A stretch of 64,000 nucleotides of DNA, taken from assembly GCF_900094925.1 (NCBI RefSeq), contig NZ_FMAY01000001.1:558001-622000 (forward strand), in the 5' to 3' direction. Every line of letters begins with the position of its first letter. The first letter of the stretch is position 1. Origin of the DNA: Kosakonia oryzendophytica. Lineage in GTDB: Bacteria > Pseudomonadota > Gammaproteobacteria > Enterobacterales > Enterobacteriaceae. The position numbers and the translations under genes are program-made. Under the pieces are notes generated by a model. It was not told the origin of the DNA, made no database searches, and saw only the letters and a list, made by a program, of their open reading frames with translations. Positions 27,821 to 41,397 of this stretch are shown here, one piece after another.

Positions 27821-28522
27821 TTACAGCTTGAGGATCTCTTTCACGAACGGAATGGTCAGCTTGCGCTGCGCGGTAATGGACGCGCGATCCAGCTCGTTCA
27901 GCGTATCAAACAGGGTACGCATCTCCCTATCCAGCCGCTTGAGCAGAAAACGGCCCACGTCTTCCGGCAGTTCAAAACCCCGTAAGCGAGCACGCAACTG
28001 CAATGCCTGCAATTTATCTTCATCAGAGAGCGGTTGCAGCTTGTAGATTTGCCCCCAATCCAGCCGCGAAGCCAGATCCGGCAACCCAAGGTTAAGCTGG
28101 CGCGGAGGACGATCGCCGGTGATCAGCAACCGGGTTTTTCCCGACTCAAGAATGCGGTTATAGAGGTTGAAGATCGCCATCTCCCACAGCTCATCGCCAG
28201 CGACGCATTCGATATTGTCGATGCAGACCAACGAAAGTTGCTCCATCCCTTCCAGCACATCCGGCACAAACCAGGTGCGCTTATCCAGCGGCACGTAACC
28301 CACGGCATCGCCGCGCTGGGAGAGTTCAGCACAAGCAGCATGCAGCAAATGGCTGCGCCCCGCGCCTTCACGCGACCAGATATAGATGTATCCGCTGTGT
28401 GCCTGGCGCAGAACGTTTTGCAACGCCGCCAGTAAAGAGGGGTTATCACCCGGCCAGAAACTCGCGAAGGTTTCGTCATCGGGTAAATATAATGGCAGGG
28501 AGAGCTGTGCCGGTGTGTTCAG
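27821..28522 (-). CDS. hda: Hda, regulator of DnaA inactivation (CTG start)
   Basis: Hda binds the sliding clamp and drives ATP hydrolysis on DnaA after initiation, so replication fires once per cycle. The protein is a DnaA-like AAA+ domain with [11 protein letters not shown] as Walker A, LVCIDNIE as Walker B and the RLDWGQIY sensor region. The clamp-binding motif QLSLPLYL lies at the extreme N terminus, and it is included only if translation begins at the CTG at 28522, which gives 233 residues like E. coli Hda. No ATG, GTG or TTG occurs in frame between the CTG and the clamp motif or shortly upstream. GAGG precedes the CTG. Confidence 0.9.
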   Translation of the reverse strand: MNTPAQLSLPLYLPDDETFASFWPGDNPSLLAALQNVLRQAHSGYIYIWSREGAGRSHLLHAACAELSQRGDAVGYVPLDKRTWFVPDVLEGMEQLSLVCIDNIECVAGDELWEMAIFNLYNRILESGKTRLLITGDRPPRQLNLGLPDLASRLDWGQIYKLQPLSDEDKLQALQLRARLRGFELPEDVGRFLLKRLDREMRTLFDTLNELDRASITAQRKLTIPFVKEILKL

Positions 28523-28578
28523 AGGGACCTCAACAGGGCTTACAAAAAACGCAGTGAGTTTATCATAAAATCCCGTTC

Positions 28579-28611
28579 GGTTTGAACCGGGCGCGAAACC
28601 CGGCTCAAACC
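28579..28611 (-). terminator. Hairpin between uraA and hda
   Basis: Arms of thirteen bases (GGTTTGAACCGGG / CCCGGCTCAAACC) pair with one mismatch around a seven-base loop. On the minus strand it lies between the uraA stop and the hda start and is followed by GAACGGG before any T run. It may attenuate read-through into hda rather than fully stop it. Confidence 0.5.
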
Positions 28612-28621
28612 CACGTAAAAA

Positions 28622-29908
28622 TTACTTCGTTACGTCACTGTCTGGCGCATCCAGCACCACTTCTTCCGGGCGCAGCACGCTAATCAGTTTGAAGATCAGG
28701 CTCAGGCAGATCCCCACAATGGTCGCCAGCGCCATGCCTTTCAGCTCTGCCGCACCAATGTGCACTTTCGCCCCGCTCACACCGATAATCAGGATAACGG
28801 ACGTCAGGATCAGGTTTTGCGCTTTGCTGTAATCCACTTTGGATTCGATCAGCACGCGGATACCGGACGCGCCGATAACCCCGTACAGCAGCAGCGAAAC
28901 GCCGCCCATCACCGGTACCGGAATGATCTGGATAGCCGCCGCCAGTTTACCTACGCATGAGAGCAGAATGGCGATGATCGCCGCACCGCCAATTACCCAG
29001 GTGCTGTAGACGCGGGTGATTGCCATCACACCGATGTTCTCACCGTAGGTGGTATTTGGCGTAGAACCGAAGAAGCCGGAAATCACCGTCGACAGGCCGT
29101 TAGCAAACATCGAGCGATGCAGGCCCGGATCGCGAATCAGATCTTTTTTGATGATATTCGCTGTGACCACCAGGTGACCAACGTGCTCGGCAATCACCAC
29201 CAGCGCCGCAGGCAGAATGGTAAAAATTGCAAACCACTCAAAACGCGGGGTGTAGAAGGTCGGCAAAGCGAACCAGTGCGCTTGCGCAATCGGCGTGGTG
29301 TCGACAACGCCCATCGCGAACGAGAGCGCATAGCCCGCCAGCACACCGATCAGGATCGGAATAATGGCCATAAAACCGCGGAACAGCACGGAACCAAACA
29401 CCGTCACCCCCAGTGTTACCAGCGAGATGATCACGGTTTTGGAATCCGCAGACTGCCCTTCTGCAGGCAGCAGACCGGCCATGTTTGCCGCCACGCCCGC
29501 CAGCTCCAGACCGATGACCGCAACGATTGCGCCCATCGCAGCAGGCGGGAACATCACGTCCAGCCAGCCGGTACCTGCTTTTTTCACAATAAAGGAGACC
29601 AGACAGAACAGCACGCCGCACATGATAAAACCGCCCAGTGCCACTTCGTAACCCAGCGGCAACAGCAGCAACACCGGCGAGATAAAGGCGAAGCTGGAGC
29701 CTAAATATGCCGGGATTTTCCCTTTGCAAATAAAGATGTACAGCAGTGTCCCGATACCGTTAAACAGCAGCACGGTGGCCGGGTTAATGTGAAACAGGAT
29801 TGGCACCAGCACGGTTGCGCCAAACATGGCGAACAAGTGCTGTAGACTAAGCGGGATGGTTTGCAAAAGCGGTGGTCTTTCACTTACCCCGATAGCACGG
29901 CGCGTCAT
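28622..29908 (-). CDS. uraA: Uracil:proton symporter UraA
   Basis: UraA imports uracil with a proton across the inner membrane. The 428 residues (E. coli 429) form about fourteen helices in the NCS2/NAT fold. Substrate-binding residues are in the ALVVIAEHVGHL segment and in the family motif with GFFGSTPNTTYGENIGV. Its uptake feeds upp, which lies immediately upstream on the same strand. The two are separated by a terminator hairpin, so uraA may depend on partial read-through from upp. An AGAGGA site lies before the ATG. Confidence 0.96.
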   Translation of the reverse strand: MTRRAIGVSERPPLLQTIPLSLQHLFAMFGATVLVPILFHINPATVLLFNGIGTLLYIFICKGKIPAYLGSSFAFISPVLLLLPLGYEVALGGFIMCGVLFCLVSFIVKKAGTGWLDVMFPPAAMGAIVAVIGLELAGVAANMAGLLPAEGQSADSKTVIISLVTLGVTVFGSVLFRGFMAIIPILIGVLAGYALSFAMGVVDTTPIAQAHWFALPTFYTPRFEWFAIFTILPAALVVIAEHVGHLVVTANIIKKDLIRDPGLHRSMFANGLSTVISGFFGSTPNTTYGENIGVMAITRVYSTWVIGGAAIIAILLSCVGKLAAAIQIIPVPVMGGVSLLLYGVIGASGIRVLIESKVDYSKAQNLILTSVILIIGVSGAKVHIGAAELKGMALATIVGICLSLIFKLISVLRPEEVVLDAPDSDVTK

Positions 29909-29910
29909 AG

Positions 29911-32555
<2,645 letters not shown>

Positions 32556-32576
32556 CGTCTCTGCTACATCACTTAT

Positions 32577-32604
32577 GCCGGATAGCGTCTCCGTCTTATC
32601 CGGC
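32577..32604 (+). repeat. REP-like palindrome after purN
   Basis: GCCGGATA and TTATCCGGC arms flank a twelve-base centre, the form of enterobacterial repetitive extragenic palindromes (GCCGGAT...ATCCGGC). It lies 21 bases past the purN stop and is followed by TTGTTT, so it may also act as a terminator or mRNA end protector. Confidence 0.75.
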
Positions 32605-32819
32605 TTGTTTATCCCTTCCCCGCTGTATTTTCATCACCTTAAGTCAGAAAAAAGAATACTGTCATACTTTTTTGGCACAGTTGGACATCTGGTGGCAAAG
32701 CTCGCCATAATAAGTTGTGTCATACGAAGGAACGCCAGCAACGTTCACCTGTAAGCCGGGCGCCGCGAGAGCGAGATGGACTTGCTGTGTCCCGAGATTG
32801 AACCGGAGTGTAAACAGGA

Positions 32820-34880
32820 ATGGGTCAGGAAAAGTTATATCTCGAAAAAGAACTAAGCTGGTTGTGTTTCAATGAACGCGTTCTTCAGGAAGCCGCCGAC
32901 AAGAGTAACCCGCTGATCGAGCGCATGCGTTTTTTGGGGATCTATTCCAACAACCTCGATGAATTCTATAAGGTCCGTTTTGCGGAGTTGAAACGCCGGC
33001 TGATCATCAGTGAAGAGCAAGGCCTTCCGACCAATTCACGCCATCTGCTGGGCAAAATTCAGTCCCGCGTACTGAAAGCCGACCAGGAGTTCGACAGCCT
33101 GTACAACGATCTGCTGCTGGAAATGGCGCGTAATCAGATCTTCCTGATCAACGAACGCCAGCTTTCGCAAAACCAGCAGAGCTGGCTGCGTAACTACTTT
33201 AAACAGTACCTGCGCCAGCACATCACCCCGACGCTTATCAACCGCGAAACCAATCTGGTGCGCTTTCTGAAGGATGATTACACCTATCTGGCAGTGGAAA
33301 TTATTCGTGGCGACAATATTCGCTATGCATTGCTTGAGATCCCATCGGACAAGGTTCCGCGCTTTGTTAACCTGCCGCCGGAAACCCCGCGCCGCCGTAA
33401 GCCGATGATCCTGCTTGATAACATCCTGCGCTACTGCCTGGATGATATTTTCAAAGGCTTCTTTGATTACGACACACTCAACGCCTACTCGATGAAGATG
33501 ACCCGTGACGCCGAATACGATCTGGTGCACGAAATGGAATCGAGCCTGATGGAGCTGATGTCCTCCAGCCTGAAGCAGCGACTGACCGCCGAACCGGTGC
33601 GTTTCGTTTATCAGCGCGACATGCCGGATGCGATGGTGGAAATGCTGCGCGAGAAACTGACCATCTCCCGCTATGACTCAATTATTCCCGGCGGCCGTTA
33701 CCACAACTTTAAAGACTTTATTGGTTTCCCGAACGTCGGCAAATCCAACCTGGTCAATAAACCGCTGCCGCGCCTGCGTCATCTCTGGTTTGACAAATTC
33801 CGCAACGGCTTTGATGCCATTCGCGAACGCGATGTGCTGCTCTATTACCCATATCATACGTTTGAGCACGTGCTGGAGCTGCTGCGTCAAGCGTCGTTCG
33901 ACCCGAGCGTGCTGGCAATAAAAATCAATATTTACCGTGTGGCAAAAGACTCGCGCATTATTGACTCCATGATCCACGCGGCCCATAACGGCAAGAAAGT
34001 AACGGTAGTGGTGGAGCTGCAAGCGCGTTTTGATGAAGAGGCGAATATCCACTGGGCAAAACGCCTGACCGAAGCGGGTGTGCAGGTTATCTTCTCGGCG
34101 CCGGGATTAAAAATTCACGCCAAACTGTTCCTGATCTCCCGTATGGAAGGGGAAGAGGTGGTGCGTTATGCCCACATCGGCACCGGCAACTTTAACGAAA
34201 AAACCGCGCGACTTTATACCGACTATTCGCTGATCACCGCCGATGCACGTATTACCAATGAAGTACGCCGGGTGTTCAACTTTATTGAAAACCCTTACCG
34301 CCCGGTAAGCTTTGATTATTTGCTGGTTTCACCACAGAACTCACGTCGCCTGCTGTATGACATGATCGATACCGAAATTGCCAACGCGCAAGAAGGCAAA
34401 CCGTCGGGAATCACGTTGAAACTGAATAACCTGGTGGACAAAGGTCTGGTAGACAGACTGTACGCCGCCTCCAGTTCCGGGGTGCCGGTTAACCTGTTGG
34501 TGCGCGGGATGTGTTCGCTGATCCCGGATCTCGAAGGCATCAGTGAAAATATTCGCGTAACCAGCATCGTTGACCGTTATCTTGAGCACGATCGCATCTA
34601 TATTTTTGAGAACGGCGGCGATAAGCAAGTCTATCTTTCTTCCGCTGACTGGATGACGCGTAACATCGATTACCGTATTGAAGTGGCGGCACCGCTGCTC
34701 GATCCGCGCCTTAAACAGCGCGTTCTGGATATCATCGATTTGCTTTTAAGTGATACCGTGAAAGCCAGGTATATCGATAAAGAACTGAGTAATCGCTATG
34801 TGCCGCGCGGCAATCGCCGTAAAGTACGCGCACAACTGGCGATTTACGACTACATCAAATCACTCGAACAGCCCGACTAA
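32820..34880 (+). CDS. ppk: Polyphosphate kinase
   Basis: Ppk reversibly builds polyphosphate from ATP at the inner membrane. The 686 residues match the E. coli enzyme closely in length (688). The phospholipase-D-like catalytic domains are seen as [10 protein letters not shown], with the histidine that becomes phosphorylated, and [19 protein letters not shown], which carries the second conserved histidine. The N-terminal domain begins [31 protein letters not shown] lies before the ATG. The ppx gene follows after three bases. Confidence 0.97.
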   Translation: MGQEKLYLEKELSWLCFNERVLQEAADKSNPLIERMRFLGIYSNNLDEFYKVRFAELKRRLIISEEQGLPTNSRHLLGKIQSRVLKADQEFDSLYNDLLLEMARNQIFLINERQLSQNQQSWLRNYFKQYLRQHITPTLINRETNLVRFLKDDYTYLAVEIIRGDNIRYALLEIPSDKVPRFVNLPPETPRRRKPMILLDNILRYCLDDIFKGFFDYDTLNAYSMKMTRDAEYDLVHEMESSLMELMSSSLKQRLTAEPVRFVYQRDMPDAMVEMLREKLTISRYDSIIPGGRYHNFKDFIGFPNVGKSNLVNKPLPRLRHLWFDKFRNGFDAIRERDVLLYYPYHTFEHVLELLRQASFDPSVLAIKINIYRVAKDSRIIDSMIHAAHNGKKVTVVVELQARFDEEANIHWAKRLTEAGVQVIFSAPGLKIHAKLFLISRMEGEEVVRYAHIGTGNFNEKTARLYTDYSLITADARITNEVRRVFNFIENPYRPVSFDYLLVSPQNSRRLLYDMIDTEIANAQEGKPSGITLKLNNLVDKGLVDRLYAASSSGVPVNLLVRGMCSLIPDLEGISENIRVTSIVDRYLEHDRIYIFENGGDKQVYLSSADWMTRNIDYRIEVAAPLLDPRLKQRVLDIIDLLLSDTVKARYIDKELSNRYVPRGNRRKVRAQLAIYDYIKSLEQPD

Positions 34881-34883
34881 TCT

Positions 34884-36422
34884 ATGCCGATACAAGAGAA
34901 GACACCACGACCGGAAGAGTTTGCTGCGGTCGATTTGGGTTCCAACAGTTTCCACATGGTGATAGCGCGTGTGGTGGACGGCGCCATGCAGATCATTGGC
35001 CGCCTCAAGCAACGCGTTCATCTGGCGGATGGACTGGACAGCAATAACATGCTGAGCGAAGAGGCCATAGAGCGCGGGCTGGCCTGCCTGTCGCTTTTTG
35101 CCGAGCGCTTGCAGGGTTTCGATCCCTCAAGCGTTTGCATCGTCGGCACGCATACTCTGCGCCAGGCGCTGAATGCCACGGACTTTCTCAAACGCGCCGA
35201 GAAAGTGATCCCCTACCCGATTGAGATCATTTCGGGCAATGAAGAAGCCCGTTTGATTTTTATGGGCGTAGAGCACACGCAGCCAGAAAAAGGCCGCAAG
35301 CTGGTCATCGATATCGGCGGCGGCTCGACGGAACTGGTGATCGGAGAAGATTTCGAACCGAAACTGGTTGAAAGCCGCCGGATGGGCTGTGTCAGTTTCG
35401 CACAACTCTATTTCCCCGGTGGCACCATTAACGGCGAAAACTTCCGTCGTGCGCGCATGGCTGCGACGCAAAAGCTGGAGTCGCTGGCGTGGCAGTTCCG
35501 CATTCAGGGTTGGAATGTGGCGCTTGGTGCCTCCGGCAGCATTAAAGCCGCCCATGAAGTGCTGCTGGCCTCCGGTGAGAAAGATGGCATCATCACCCCG
35601 GAACGTCTGGAAAAGCTGGTCGCTGAGGTGCTGAAGTATAAAAACTTCGCTGAACTCAGCCTGCCAGGGCTTTCCGAAGAGCGCAAAGTGGTGTTTGTGC
35701 CGGGCCTGGCGATCCTGTGCGGCGTATTCGATGCGCTGGCTATCCGCGAGCTGCGCCTGTCCGATGGTGCACTGCGTGAAGGCGTTCTGTATGAGATGGA
35801 AGGCCGTTTCCGTCACCAGGACATTCGTAGCCGCACGGCACAGAGCCTTGCCAGCCAGTACAATATTGACCGCGAACAGGCGCGTCGTGTGCTGGATACC
35901 ACCACCCAGATGTACGATCAGTGGCAAGCGCAAAACCCGAAGCTCGCCAACCCGCAACTGGCGGCATTGTTGAAGTGGGCGGCGATGCTGCATGAGGTGG
36001 GGCTGAATATTAACCACAGCGGTATGCATCGTCATTCCGCGTATATTCTGCAAAACAGCGATTTGCCGGGCTTTAACCAGGAGCAACAACTGATGATGGC
36101 GACGCTGGTTCGCTGCCATCGTAAAGGGATCAAGCTCGACGATCTGCCGCGGTTTACGCTATTCAAGAAGAAGCAGTATTTGCCGCTGGTGCAAATTTTA
36201 CGTCTGGGCGTGTTGCTGAATAACCAGCGCCAGGCGACCACCACGCCGCCGACGCTGCGCCTGAAAACGGATGACAATCACTGGACGCTCAGTTTCCCGT
36301 ATGACTGGTTCAGCCAGAATGCACTGGTGCTGCTCGATCTGGAAAAAGAGCAGGAATACTGGGAAGCCGTAACCGGCTGGCGGTTGAAAATCGAAGAAGA
36401 GCAATCTGACGTGGCGGCCTGA
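34884..36422 (+). CDS. ppx: Exopolyphosphatase
   Basis: Ppx removes terminal phosphates from polyphosphate and hydrolyses pppGpp. The 512-residue protein has the actin-like ATPase fold of the Ppx/GppA family: [17 protein letters not shown] at the N terminus, [12 protein letters not shown] with the catalytic glutamate, and [14 protein letters not shown] for phosphate binding. The C-terminal HD-like half includes [18 protein letters not shown]. The three-base gap to ppk shows an operon in which synthesis and breakdown of polyphosphate are coproduced. pdeF converges from the other side. Confidence 0.96.
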   Translation: MPIQEKTPRPEEFAAVDLGSNSFHMVIARVVDGAMQIIGRLKQRVHLADGLDSNNMLSEEAIERGLACLSLFAERLQGFDPSSVCIVGTHTLRQALNATDFLKRAEKVIPYPIEIISGNEEARLIFMGVEHTQPEKGRKLVIDIGGGSTELVIGEDFEPKLVESRRMGCVSFAQLYFPGGTINGENFRRARMAATQKLESLAWQFRIQGWNVALGASGSIKAAHEVLLASGEKDGIITPERLEKLVAEVLKYKNFAELSLPGLSEERKVVFVPGLAILCGVFDALAIRELRLSDGALREGVLYEMEGRFRHQDIRSRTAQSLASQYNIDREQARRVLDTTTQMYDQWQAQNPKLANPQLAALLKWAAMLHEVGLNINHSGMHRHSAYILQNSDLPGFNQEQQLMMATLVRCHRKGIKLDDLPRFTLFKKKQYLPLVQILRLGVLLNNQRQATTTPPTLRLKTDDNHWTLSFPYDWFSQNALVLLDLEKEQEYWEAVTGWRLKIEEEQSDVAA

Positions 36423-36439
36423 TCCGCCACGCAGCCTAA

Positions 36440-38668
36440 TCAAACCTGCGCTGGCGGCGCAATAAGCTGTTCGAGCGGCGCAGGTTTACCAATCACATAC
36501 CCCTGCAGATAATCGATCCCCAGCGCAACGGCCGCGCTGCGTATCTCTTCCGTTTCGACATATTCCGCCACGACATGCATTTTCTTCATCCGCGCCAGGG
36601 TACAAATGGATGACACAATCTGGTAGTCCAGGCTGTTAGAGACAATATTGCGGATAAAACTACCGTCGATTTTCAGGATATCGGCATTCACCGTTTTTAG
36701 CCGCGCATAGCTGCCATAACCGGTGCCAAAATCATCAATCGCCACCCGACAGCCCATCAACTGTAATTGCATCAGCGTCTGGTTCGCCTGCATGATGCTA
36801 CTCAGCGTATTGCTTTCGGTGACTTCAAAAATCAGTTGCCAGGCTTCAATGCCGTATTTGCGCAATAAACGGCGGACTTCCTGGCTGAACTGTTTGCGAC
36901 ATACGGACGCCGGGGAAAGGTTGATGGAAAAACGCTGTGCAGGCAGACGCTCGCGGTTTTGCGCCATAAAGCGCAATACATGCTCAATAACCCATAGATC
37001 AATGCGCGACGATAAACCAAACTCATACGCCACCGGCAAAAACACATCCGGGCTGATGCTCTCCCCCCCCTCCTCGGCGAGCCGCAGCAGGATCTCGTAG
37101 TAATCGTCACCGCGCACGCCATGGATCCGCTGCGCCATCAGCACAAACTGATCCTGTTCCAGCGCCAGTTGCAGGCGATTCATCATGTCCACTTTCAACC
37201 GGAGGCCACGCTGCAGGTTCGTTGCACCGCGGTTTTGCAGATTTTCCGGATGGCTGGTCGCCAGCGACAAATCCGCAATGGTGCTCATCTCACCCAGCAA
37301 CAGCGATAAGTGCTTCACCGGTGAACGCACATAGCAGTAGCTCAGCCCGACCTGCGGTTGCAGCGGCATATCATCCCAGACAAAGCGGAACTGTTTGATA
37401 CGCGCATCCAGCTCCTCAATGCGCGTTTGATGCGACTGGGTATTCAGGCGGATCACCAGATCGTGTCCGGAGAGCTGGTACACGCACTCATCCGCCTGCA
37501 ATAAAGGCTGTAGCCAGTTCGCGATTCGTTGTTTGTACTGAATGCGTAACATCACGCCATAGTTACGCCCTAATAGCTCAAGCTCCGGTATGCGTAAAAA
37601 GCAAAGCACCGACCAGGGCGTTTCCGCCAGCGCACGGTTAAGCGCCCGCAGGTTAGGCATATTCGTTACCGGATCGATAAACGCCAGGCGGCGGGCACGG
37701 CTGTTCACGGTACGTTGCCGGGTCGCCATCACTGCCATGGCGATAATGATGAACGAGAACACAAGGTAGCTTGAGGAGACGATTGCCAGTTGCACATCGT
37801 ATGAGGGAAATTTGGGCAGATAGCGGTCAAGATAGTGAATTGAGACGATCAGTAATGGCGTCCAGACAAACGAGATAAAACGATAGCCGTAACGCATCGC
37901 GCCCCACAGCATGACCGGCAACAGTAACGATAATGTGTAGTTGGTGCTAAAAATTGAGCTGTGGATGTTAAGCGGCATCAGCAGTAAAAAGACGATTCCT
38001 GCAACAATAACCGACCATATCAGCACCTCCACGCGCGTGACTTTTGGGTCGAACTCATGGCGCAACTGCGAGAACCATGTGATGACATAACGCGGATGGC
38101 GAATAACGCGGATCACCAGATAACTGAAGGGAACGCCAGTGAGTAACCCAACCAGCAACCCCTGATAATTAATCAGCATGGGTACATTGAGCGCCATCGC
38201 ATTCGCCTCGCTGAGCGGTACATCGTACAGGTTCAGCCAGACGCCCACTTCAAGGATGATCAGATAAAGGGTGGCCGGGCACAGCGCTTGCCAGAAGATG
38301 CGCTGGGATACCAGCAACGATGTACCGTACGACACGCGGTGTCGTCGGCTAACAAAAACGCGATAACCGCCCCAGCTCAGTATCACCGGAACCAGTAAAC
38401 GCATGCTTTGCAGAAACAAAACGAGCGGTTCGAGAGTGCCGTAACGTAAAACGAGCGCCACTATAATACCAGGCAACGCCGCCCAGCCGTAAAACATCAT
38501 CAGGCTTATCAGCAGCGCCATCGGCAGATAGTAAAGAATGACATGCTGCCCGGAGACTAAAACAAATGCATTAGCCAGACTAAATAATGGAAACAATATC
38601 GAGGGGACGATGAGAGGCAGTGCCCACCACTGATCTTTCAGATGATTATATTTTTTTATCAATGTCAT
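36440..38668 (-). CDS. pdeF: Cyclic-di-GMP phosphodiesterase PdeF
   Basis: PdeF breaks down cyclic di-GMP and in E. coli is linked to anaerobic growth. The 742 residues start with an integral-membrane MASE-type sensor of about nine helices (to about residue 330), then a degenerate GGDEF domain, and a C-terminal EAL domain. In the EAL part the residues needed for metal and substrate are present: the EILLR segment, NLSP, EVTESN and DDFGTGYGSY. The GGDEF signature is replaced by SGHDL, so no cyclase activity is expected. The protein is convergent with ppx, 17 bases apart. Confidence 0.92.
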   Translation of the reverse strand: MTLIKKYNHLKDQWWALPLIVPSILFPLFSLANAFVLVSGQHVILYYLPMALLISLMMFYGWAALPGIIVALVLRYGTLEPLVLFLQSMRLLVPVILSWGGYRVFVSRRHRVSYGTSLLVSQRIFWQALCPATLYLIILEVGVWLNLYDVPLSEANAMALNVPMLINYQGLLVGLLTGVPFSYLVIRVIRHPRYVITWFSQLRHEFDPKVTRVEVLIWSVIVAGIVFLLLMPLNIHSSIFSTNYTLSLLLPVMLWGAMRYGYRFISFVWTPLLIVSIHYLDRYLPKFPSYDVQLAIVSSSYLVFSFIIIAMAVMATRQRTVNSRARRLAFIDPVTNMPNLRALNRALAETPWSVLCFLRIPELELLGRNYGVMLRIQYKQRIANWLQPLLQADECVYQLSGHDLVIRLNTQSHQTRIEELDARIKQFRFVWDDMPLQPQVGLSYCYVRSPVKHLSLLLGEMSTIADLSLATSHPENLQNRGATNLQRGLRLKVDMMNRLQLALEQDQFVLMAQRIHGVRGDDYYEILLRLAEEGGESISPDVFLPVAYEFGLSSRIDLWVIEHVLRFMAQNRERLPAQRFSINLSPASVCRKQFSQEVRRLLRKYGIEAWQLIFEVTESNTLSSIMQANQTLMQLQLMGCRVAIDDFGTGYGSYARLKTVNADILKIDGSFIRNIVSNSLDYQIVSSICTLARMKKMHVVAEYVETEEIRSAAVALGIDYLQGYVIGKPAPLEQLIAPPAQV

Positions 38669-39014
38669 AGATGCTCAACGCAAAAACCTGATCCTGGTGG
38701 GCATTTCAGGCAGGCATTCAACCTGGCCATGCCGGGCAAGGGGTACAAATGCCCGAAGAAACCGAAAGTTTAGTGCTGAACAATAACTTATAATTGATAT
38801 ATATCAAGAAAATCTCGGCAAGCTATTTTATTCCACAGCTTTTTTACGTTTGGGCAGAAATAATATTCCGCATATAAATATTTAATTTATCTTATATAAT
38901 TTCTGTTTATTTTTTATCCATGGCATTTTTGCGCCAGGCTGAATTGACCTTCCCCGGAGTCTGTGCCTTAATGTCATTGTCGCCCGTTTATCGGGCTTTC
39001 CTAAAGGAACCATT
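38669..39014. other. Intergenic region between pdeF and yfgG
   Basis: This 346-base gap separates two divergent genes and holds their promoters. The part around 38760-38930 is strongly AT-rich. A TATAAT hexamer at 38895-38900 could be the -10 element for yfgG, with no good -35 visible. I see no further reading frame or RNA gene. Confidence 0.5.
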
Positions 39015-39206
39015 GTGAGTCAGGCACCCAGTATGCGAAAACGACATCGATTTGACAGTCGCATGACCCGTATCGTACTTCTTATCAGCTTTCTCTTTTT
39101 CTTCGGCCGCTTCGTCTATTCCACTATTGGCGCCTGGTATCACCATCAGGGTAAAGTCCAGTCGCAACAAGTCAGCCAGACTATCGATTCCACTGCCCAA
39201 CGTTAA
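39015..39206 (+). CDS. yfgG: YfgG small membrane protein
   Basis: The 63-residue protein has a basic N terminus (MRKRHRFDSRMTR) followed by one hydrophobic helix (IVLLISFLFFFGRFVYS) and a hydrophilic tail. It has the length and sequence pattern of E. coli YfgG, a small inner-membrane protein implicated in nickel and cobalt tolerance. AAAGGA lies seven bases before the start; the codon read as start is ATT-GTG-AGT context, giving GTG at 39015. The gene ends 65 bases short of a convergent accessory gene, which marks the boundary of the core region. Confidence 0.9.
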   Translation: MSQAPSMRKRHRFDSRMTRIVLLISFLFFFGRFVYSTIGAWYHHQGKVQSQQVSQTIDSTAQR

Positions 39207-39270
39207 AATCTAACGCCCCTTTACGACACGCTTCACCGCGTGGGTTTACGCATATCTGAACACCAGATGT

Positions 39271-41244
39271 TCACTTTTCTGCCACCCGCTGTAACCAGTC
39301 GCGGTAGGCGGGAGTGGTATCAGCCGGTAAATTCTGCCTGTGCGCGTTGAATTCATCGTCCATGCCGAAGATCTTCCACACCAGCGGCGCAAGCGAGGCT
39401 GCCGGGCTGTTGCTCCCCTGAGCATCGCGCAGCATTTCCAGACTGCGTTGTCGGTACTCAGCCAGGATGTCGGAGTGATAATCGAACGCTTTACCCAGCC
39501 CGGAGAGATACATTAACTTTGGCACCGCCACCTGCGGCCATTGGAGCGCCATCTGCAGCGGCCAGTCGAGCATCGCCCGTTCTCCCCACATCGCCTCGCG
39601 CGGGGTAGTGTTATTCGCCACCAGCGTCAGGGTGAATGCCTGCGCTAATCCCCCCAGGTAAATCGCCATCGCCTCAGCAGACGGGCGCAGATAAAACGCA
39701 TCCAGCGGCTGCTGGCGAGGTGCGGCTATTTGCGTAAGTAGCCGTTGCTCAAGACTGAGCACCAGTGCGCCCAGATCCGCCTCCACACAACGTTCTGTGA
39801 TGCTGGCTTTTTTAGCCCGAGTGGTACAGTCCCACAGGCTCAACGAGAGTTGCCACTCACGCTGTTCGCCTTCACCGGTGCAGCCCATCTCCCCGGTGAC
39901 AAAGAACTTCATCGTCGGCGGGACAATATCGAACAGTACATGGCCATCGATTTCTCCCCCCATCAGCACAGGCCCTCCCCCTTCCACTACCTGCACATAG
40001 AAACGGCTGGCGAAGTCGCTCCAGTAGTGTGCGGCTTCGGCAAAATAGAGCGATATCGCCCGCGTCATGCGACCAATATCATCTTCGCGCTGCGACTCCG
40101 TGCGTTCACGACCACTCTGCATTTTGGACAAGGCAAAAAAGCCGACAGACGGCGCATCTTCCGTTTTGTGCGCAAACAGCCAGTCGGCTTTACACAGGCC
40201 GTATTGCCAGATCGGCTGAGTGATCGCCAGTGTGTTGACCTTCAGCTCAGCAGCATCGGCAGGGGTTGAGGTCGCATCGTGCAGGTTCATCTCCTGGAAT
40301 GCGCGAGCAAACTCATCAAGGTGAGGCTTCAGAGGCGCATAATCCAGCGCATACATCCGCGCCAGCAGTTTTTCGCCCTCTTGCGCATTGCCCAGCGCCT
40401 GCCAGGCACGTAGCAAATTGAGACCCGCCATCGGATCATGACGATGCTCGTCATACACGGGTGCCACCAATTCGACAATCAGCGGGATCTGCCCGTTATT
40501 CCCCAAATCGCCGGAAATCATCATCAACGCGCCGCTGTCGTACCGCCCCCCGGCCAGCACCTCAGCATATAATGCGCGGGCGGCGGCAATATTCTGCTGT
40601 TGCAGATAATGGCGCGCCAGCCACAGCTGCGCACGCCAGCTCCCCGGCAGCGCCGCAGCGGTTTTCAGCGCTGCGAGCCAGGCCTCATCGCCGCCACGCT
40701 CCTGCTGGATAGAGGCCCACCACATCAGGCCATTTTCCTGATTAGGATCGGCCTGCACAGCCTGCCATAGTGTTTCGTCTGCGCGCGCTTCTTCACCGCG
40801 CGAAGAAAAGACTTTCGCCAGATTGGTGAGCAGCGTACCGGTCGCCCCTGCTTTCGCGATACCCGCCTGCAACGTGTTCTCTGCCGCTGTAAGCTGGCCG
40901 TTATCCATCAGTACAATGCCATGAATGGTATGGCTGCGTTCAGGAAGCGGATCGATCTCCAGCAGGCGCTCGGCTGCCTGCACCAGGTCCGCAGCAAATC
41001 CATCGTTCAACCCATCGACGATGGCCTGATAGAGTTCGTCAGCGTTATCACGCTTCTGTTCCAGAGAGGGTAAAAATACCTTCTCGCGCCATTCACTGCG
41101 CGGGATCTGCATCTCGCGTCCATAGGCGTCATACGCCACGATTGGCTGCTCGTCTTGTGAAGGTTCCGTGGTGTGCGTATTGGTGGCCGGTGTCGGCTCA
41201 GAGGCGTTTTTGCCGCTGATGGCGGAGAGCAGGCGTTTAAACAT
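39271..41244 (-). CDS. Large tetratricopeptide-type protein, unknown function
   Basis: The 657-residue protein is not one I can name. Residues from about 50 to 330 look like a superhelix of TPR-like helix pairs, with typical patterns such as AAERLLEIDPLPERSHTIHG and AENTLQAGIAKAGATGTLLTN. The C-terminal part (about 340-657) is unlike TPRs and contains a glycine-rich strand pair VVEGGGPVLMGGEIDGHVLF. No signal peptide or membrane helix is seen, so it should be cytosolic. Base composition is ordinary for the host. It lies in a cluster with three other uncharacterised genes between yfgG and sfsB. The RBS is weak (AAGG). Confidence 0.75.
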   Translation of the reverse strand: MFKRLLSAISGKNASEPTPATNTHTTEPSQDEQPIVAYDAYGREMQIPRSEWREKVFLPSLEQKRDNADELYQAIVDGLNDGFAADLVQAAERLLEIDPLPERSHTIHGIVLMDNGQLTAAENTLQAGIAKAGATGTLLTNLAKVFSSRGEEARADETLWQAVQADPNQENGLMWWASIQQERGGDEAWLAALKTAAALPGSWRAQLWLARHYLQQQNIAAARALYAEVLAGGRYDSGALMMISGDLGNNGQIPLIVELVAPVYDEHRHDPMAGLNLLRAWQALGNAQEGEKLLARMYALDYAPLKPHLDEFARAFQEMNLHDATSTPADAAELKVNTLAITQPIWQYGLCKADWLFAHKTEDAPSVGFFALSKMQSGRERTESQREDDIGRMTRAISLYFAEAAHYWSDFASRFYVQVVEGGGPVLMGGEIDGHVLFDIVPPTMKFFVTGEMGCTGEGEQREWQLSLSLWDCTTRAKKASITERCVEADLGALVLSLEQRLLTQIAAPRQQPLDAFYLRPSAEAMAIYLGGLAQAFTLTLVANNTTPREAMWGERAMLDWPLQMALQWPQVAVPKLMYLSGLGKAFDYHSDILAEYRQRSLEMLRDAQGSNSPAASLAPLVWKIFGMDDEFNAHRQNLPADTTPAYRDWLQRVAEK

Positions 41245-41397
41245 GGCGGTTGCCTTGTGGGTTGCTGACGTTTTGGACAGTATCAGCCTAGACCTTAACC
41301 GCCCACTCGTCCAAAAAAAAGCTACTAATTACGAGGGGTTAGTACCCTGCCATAAGGTGAATATGGCGTGATACATACCAGTCAGAATCACAGGCCG

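Noticed and set aside
38669-39014. CRISPR arrays, insertion sequences or tRNA genes
   Set aside because: I saw no regularly spaced repeats, no transposase frame and no cloverleaf-like gene in this or any other gap of the window.
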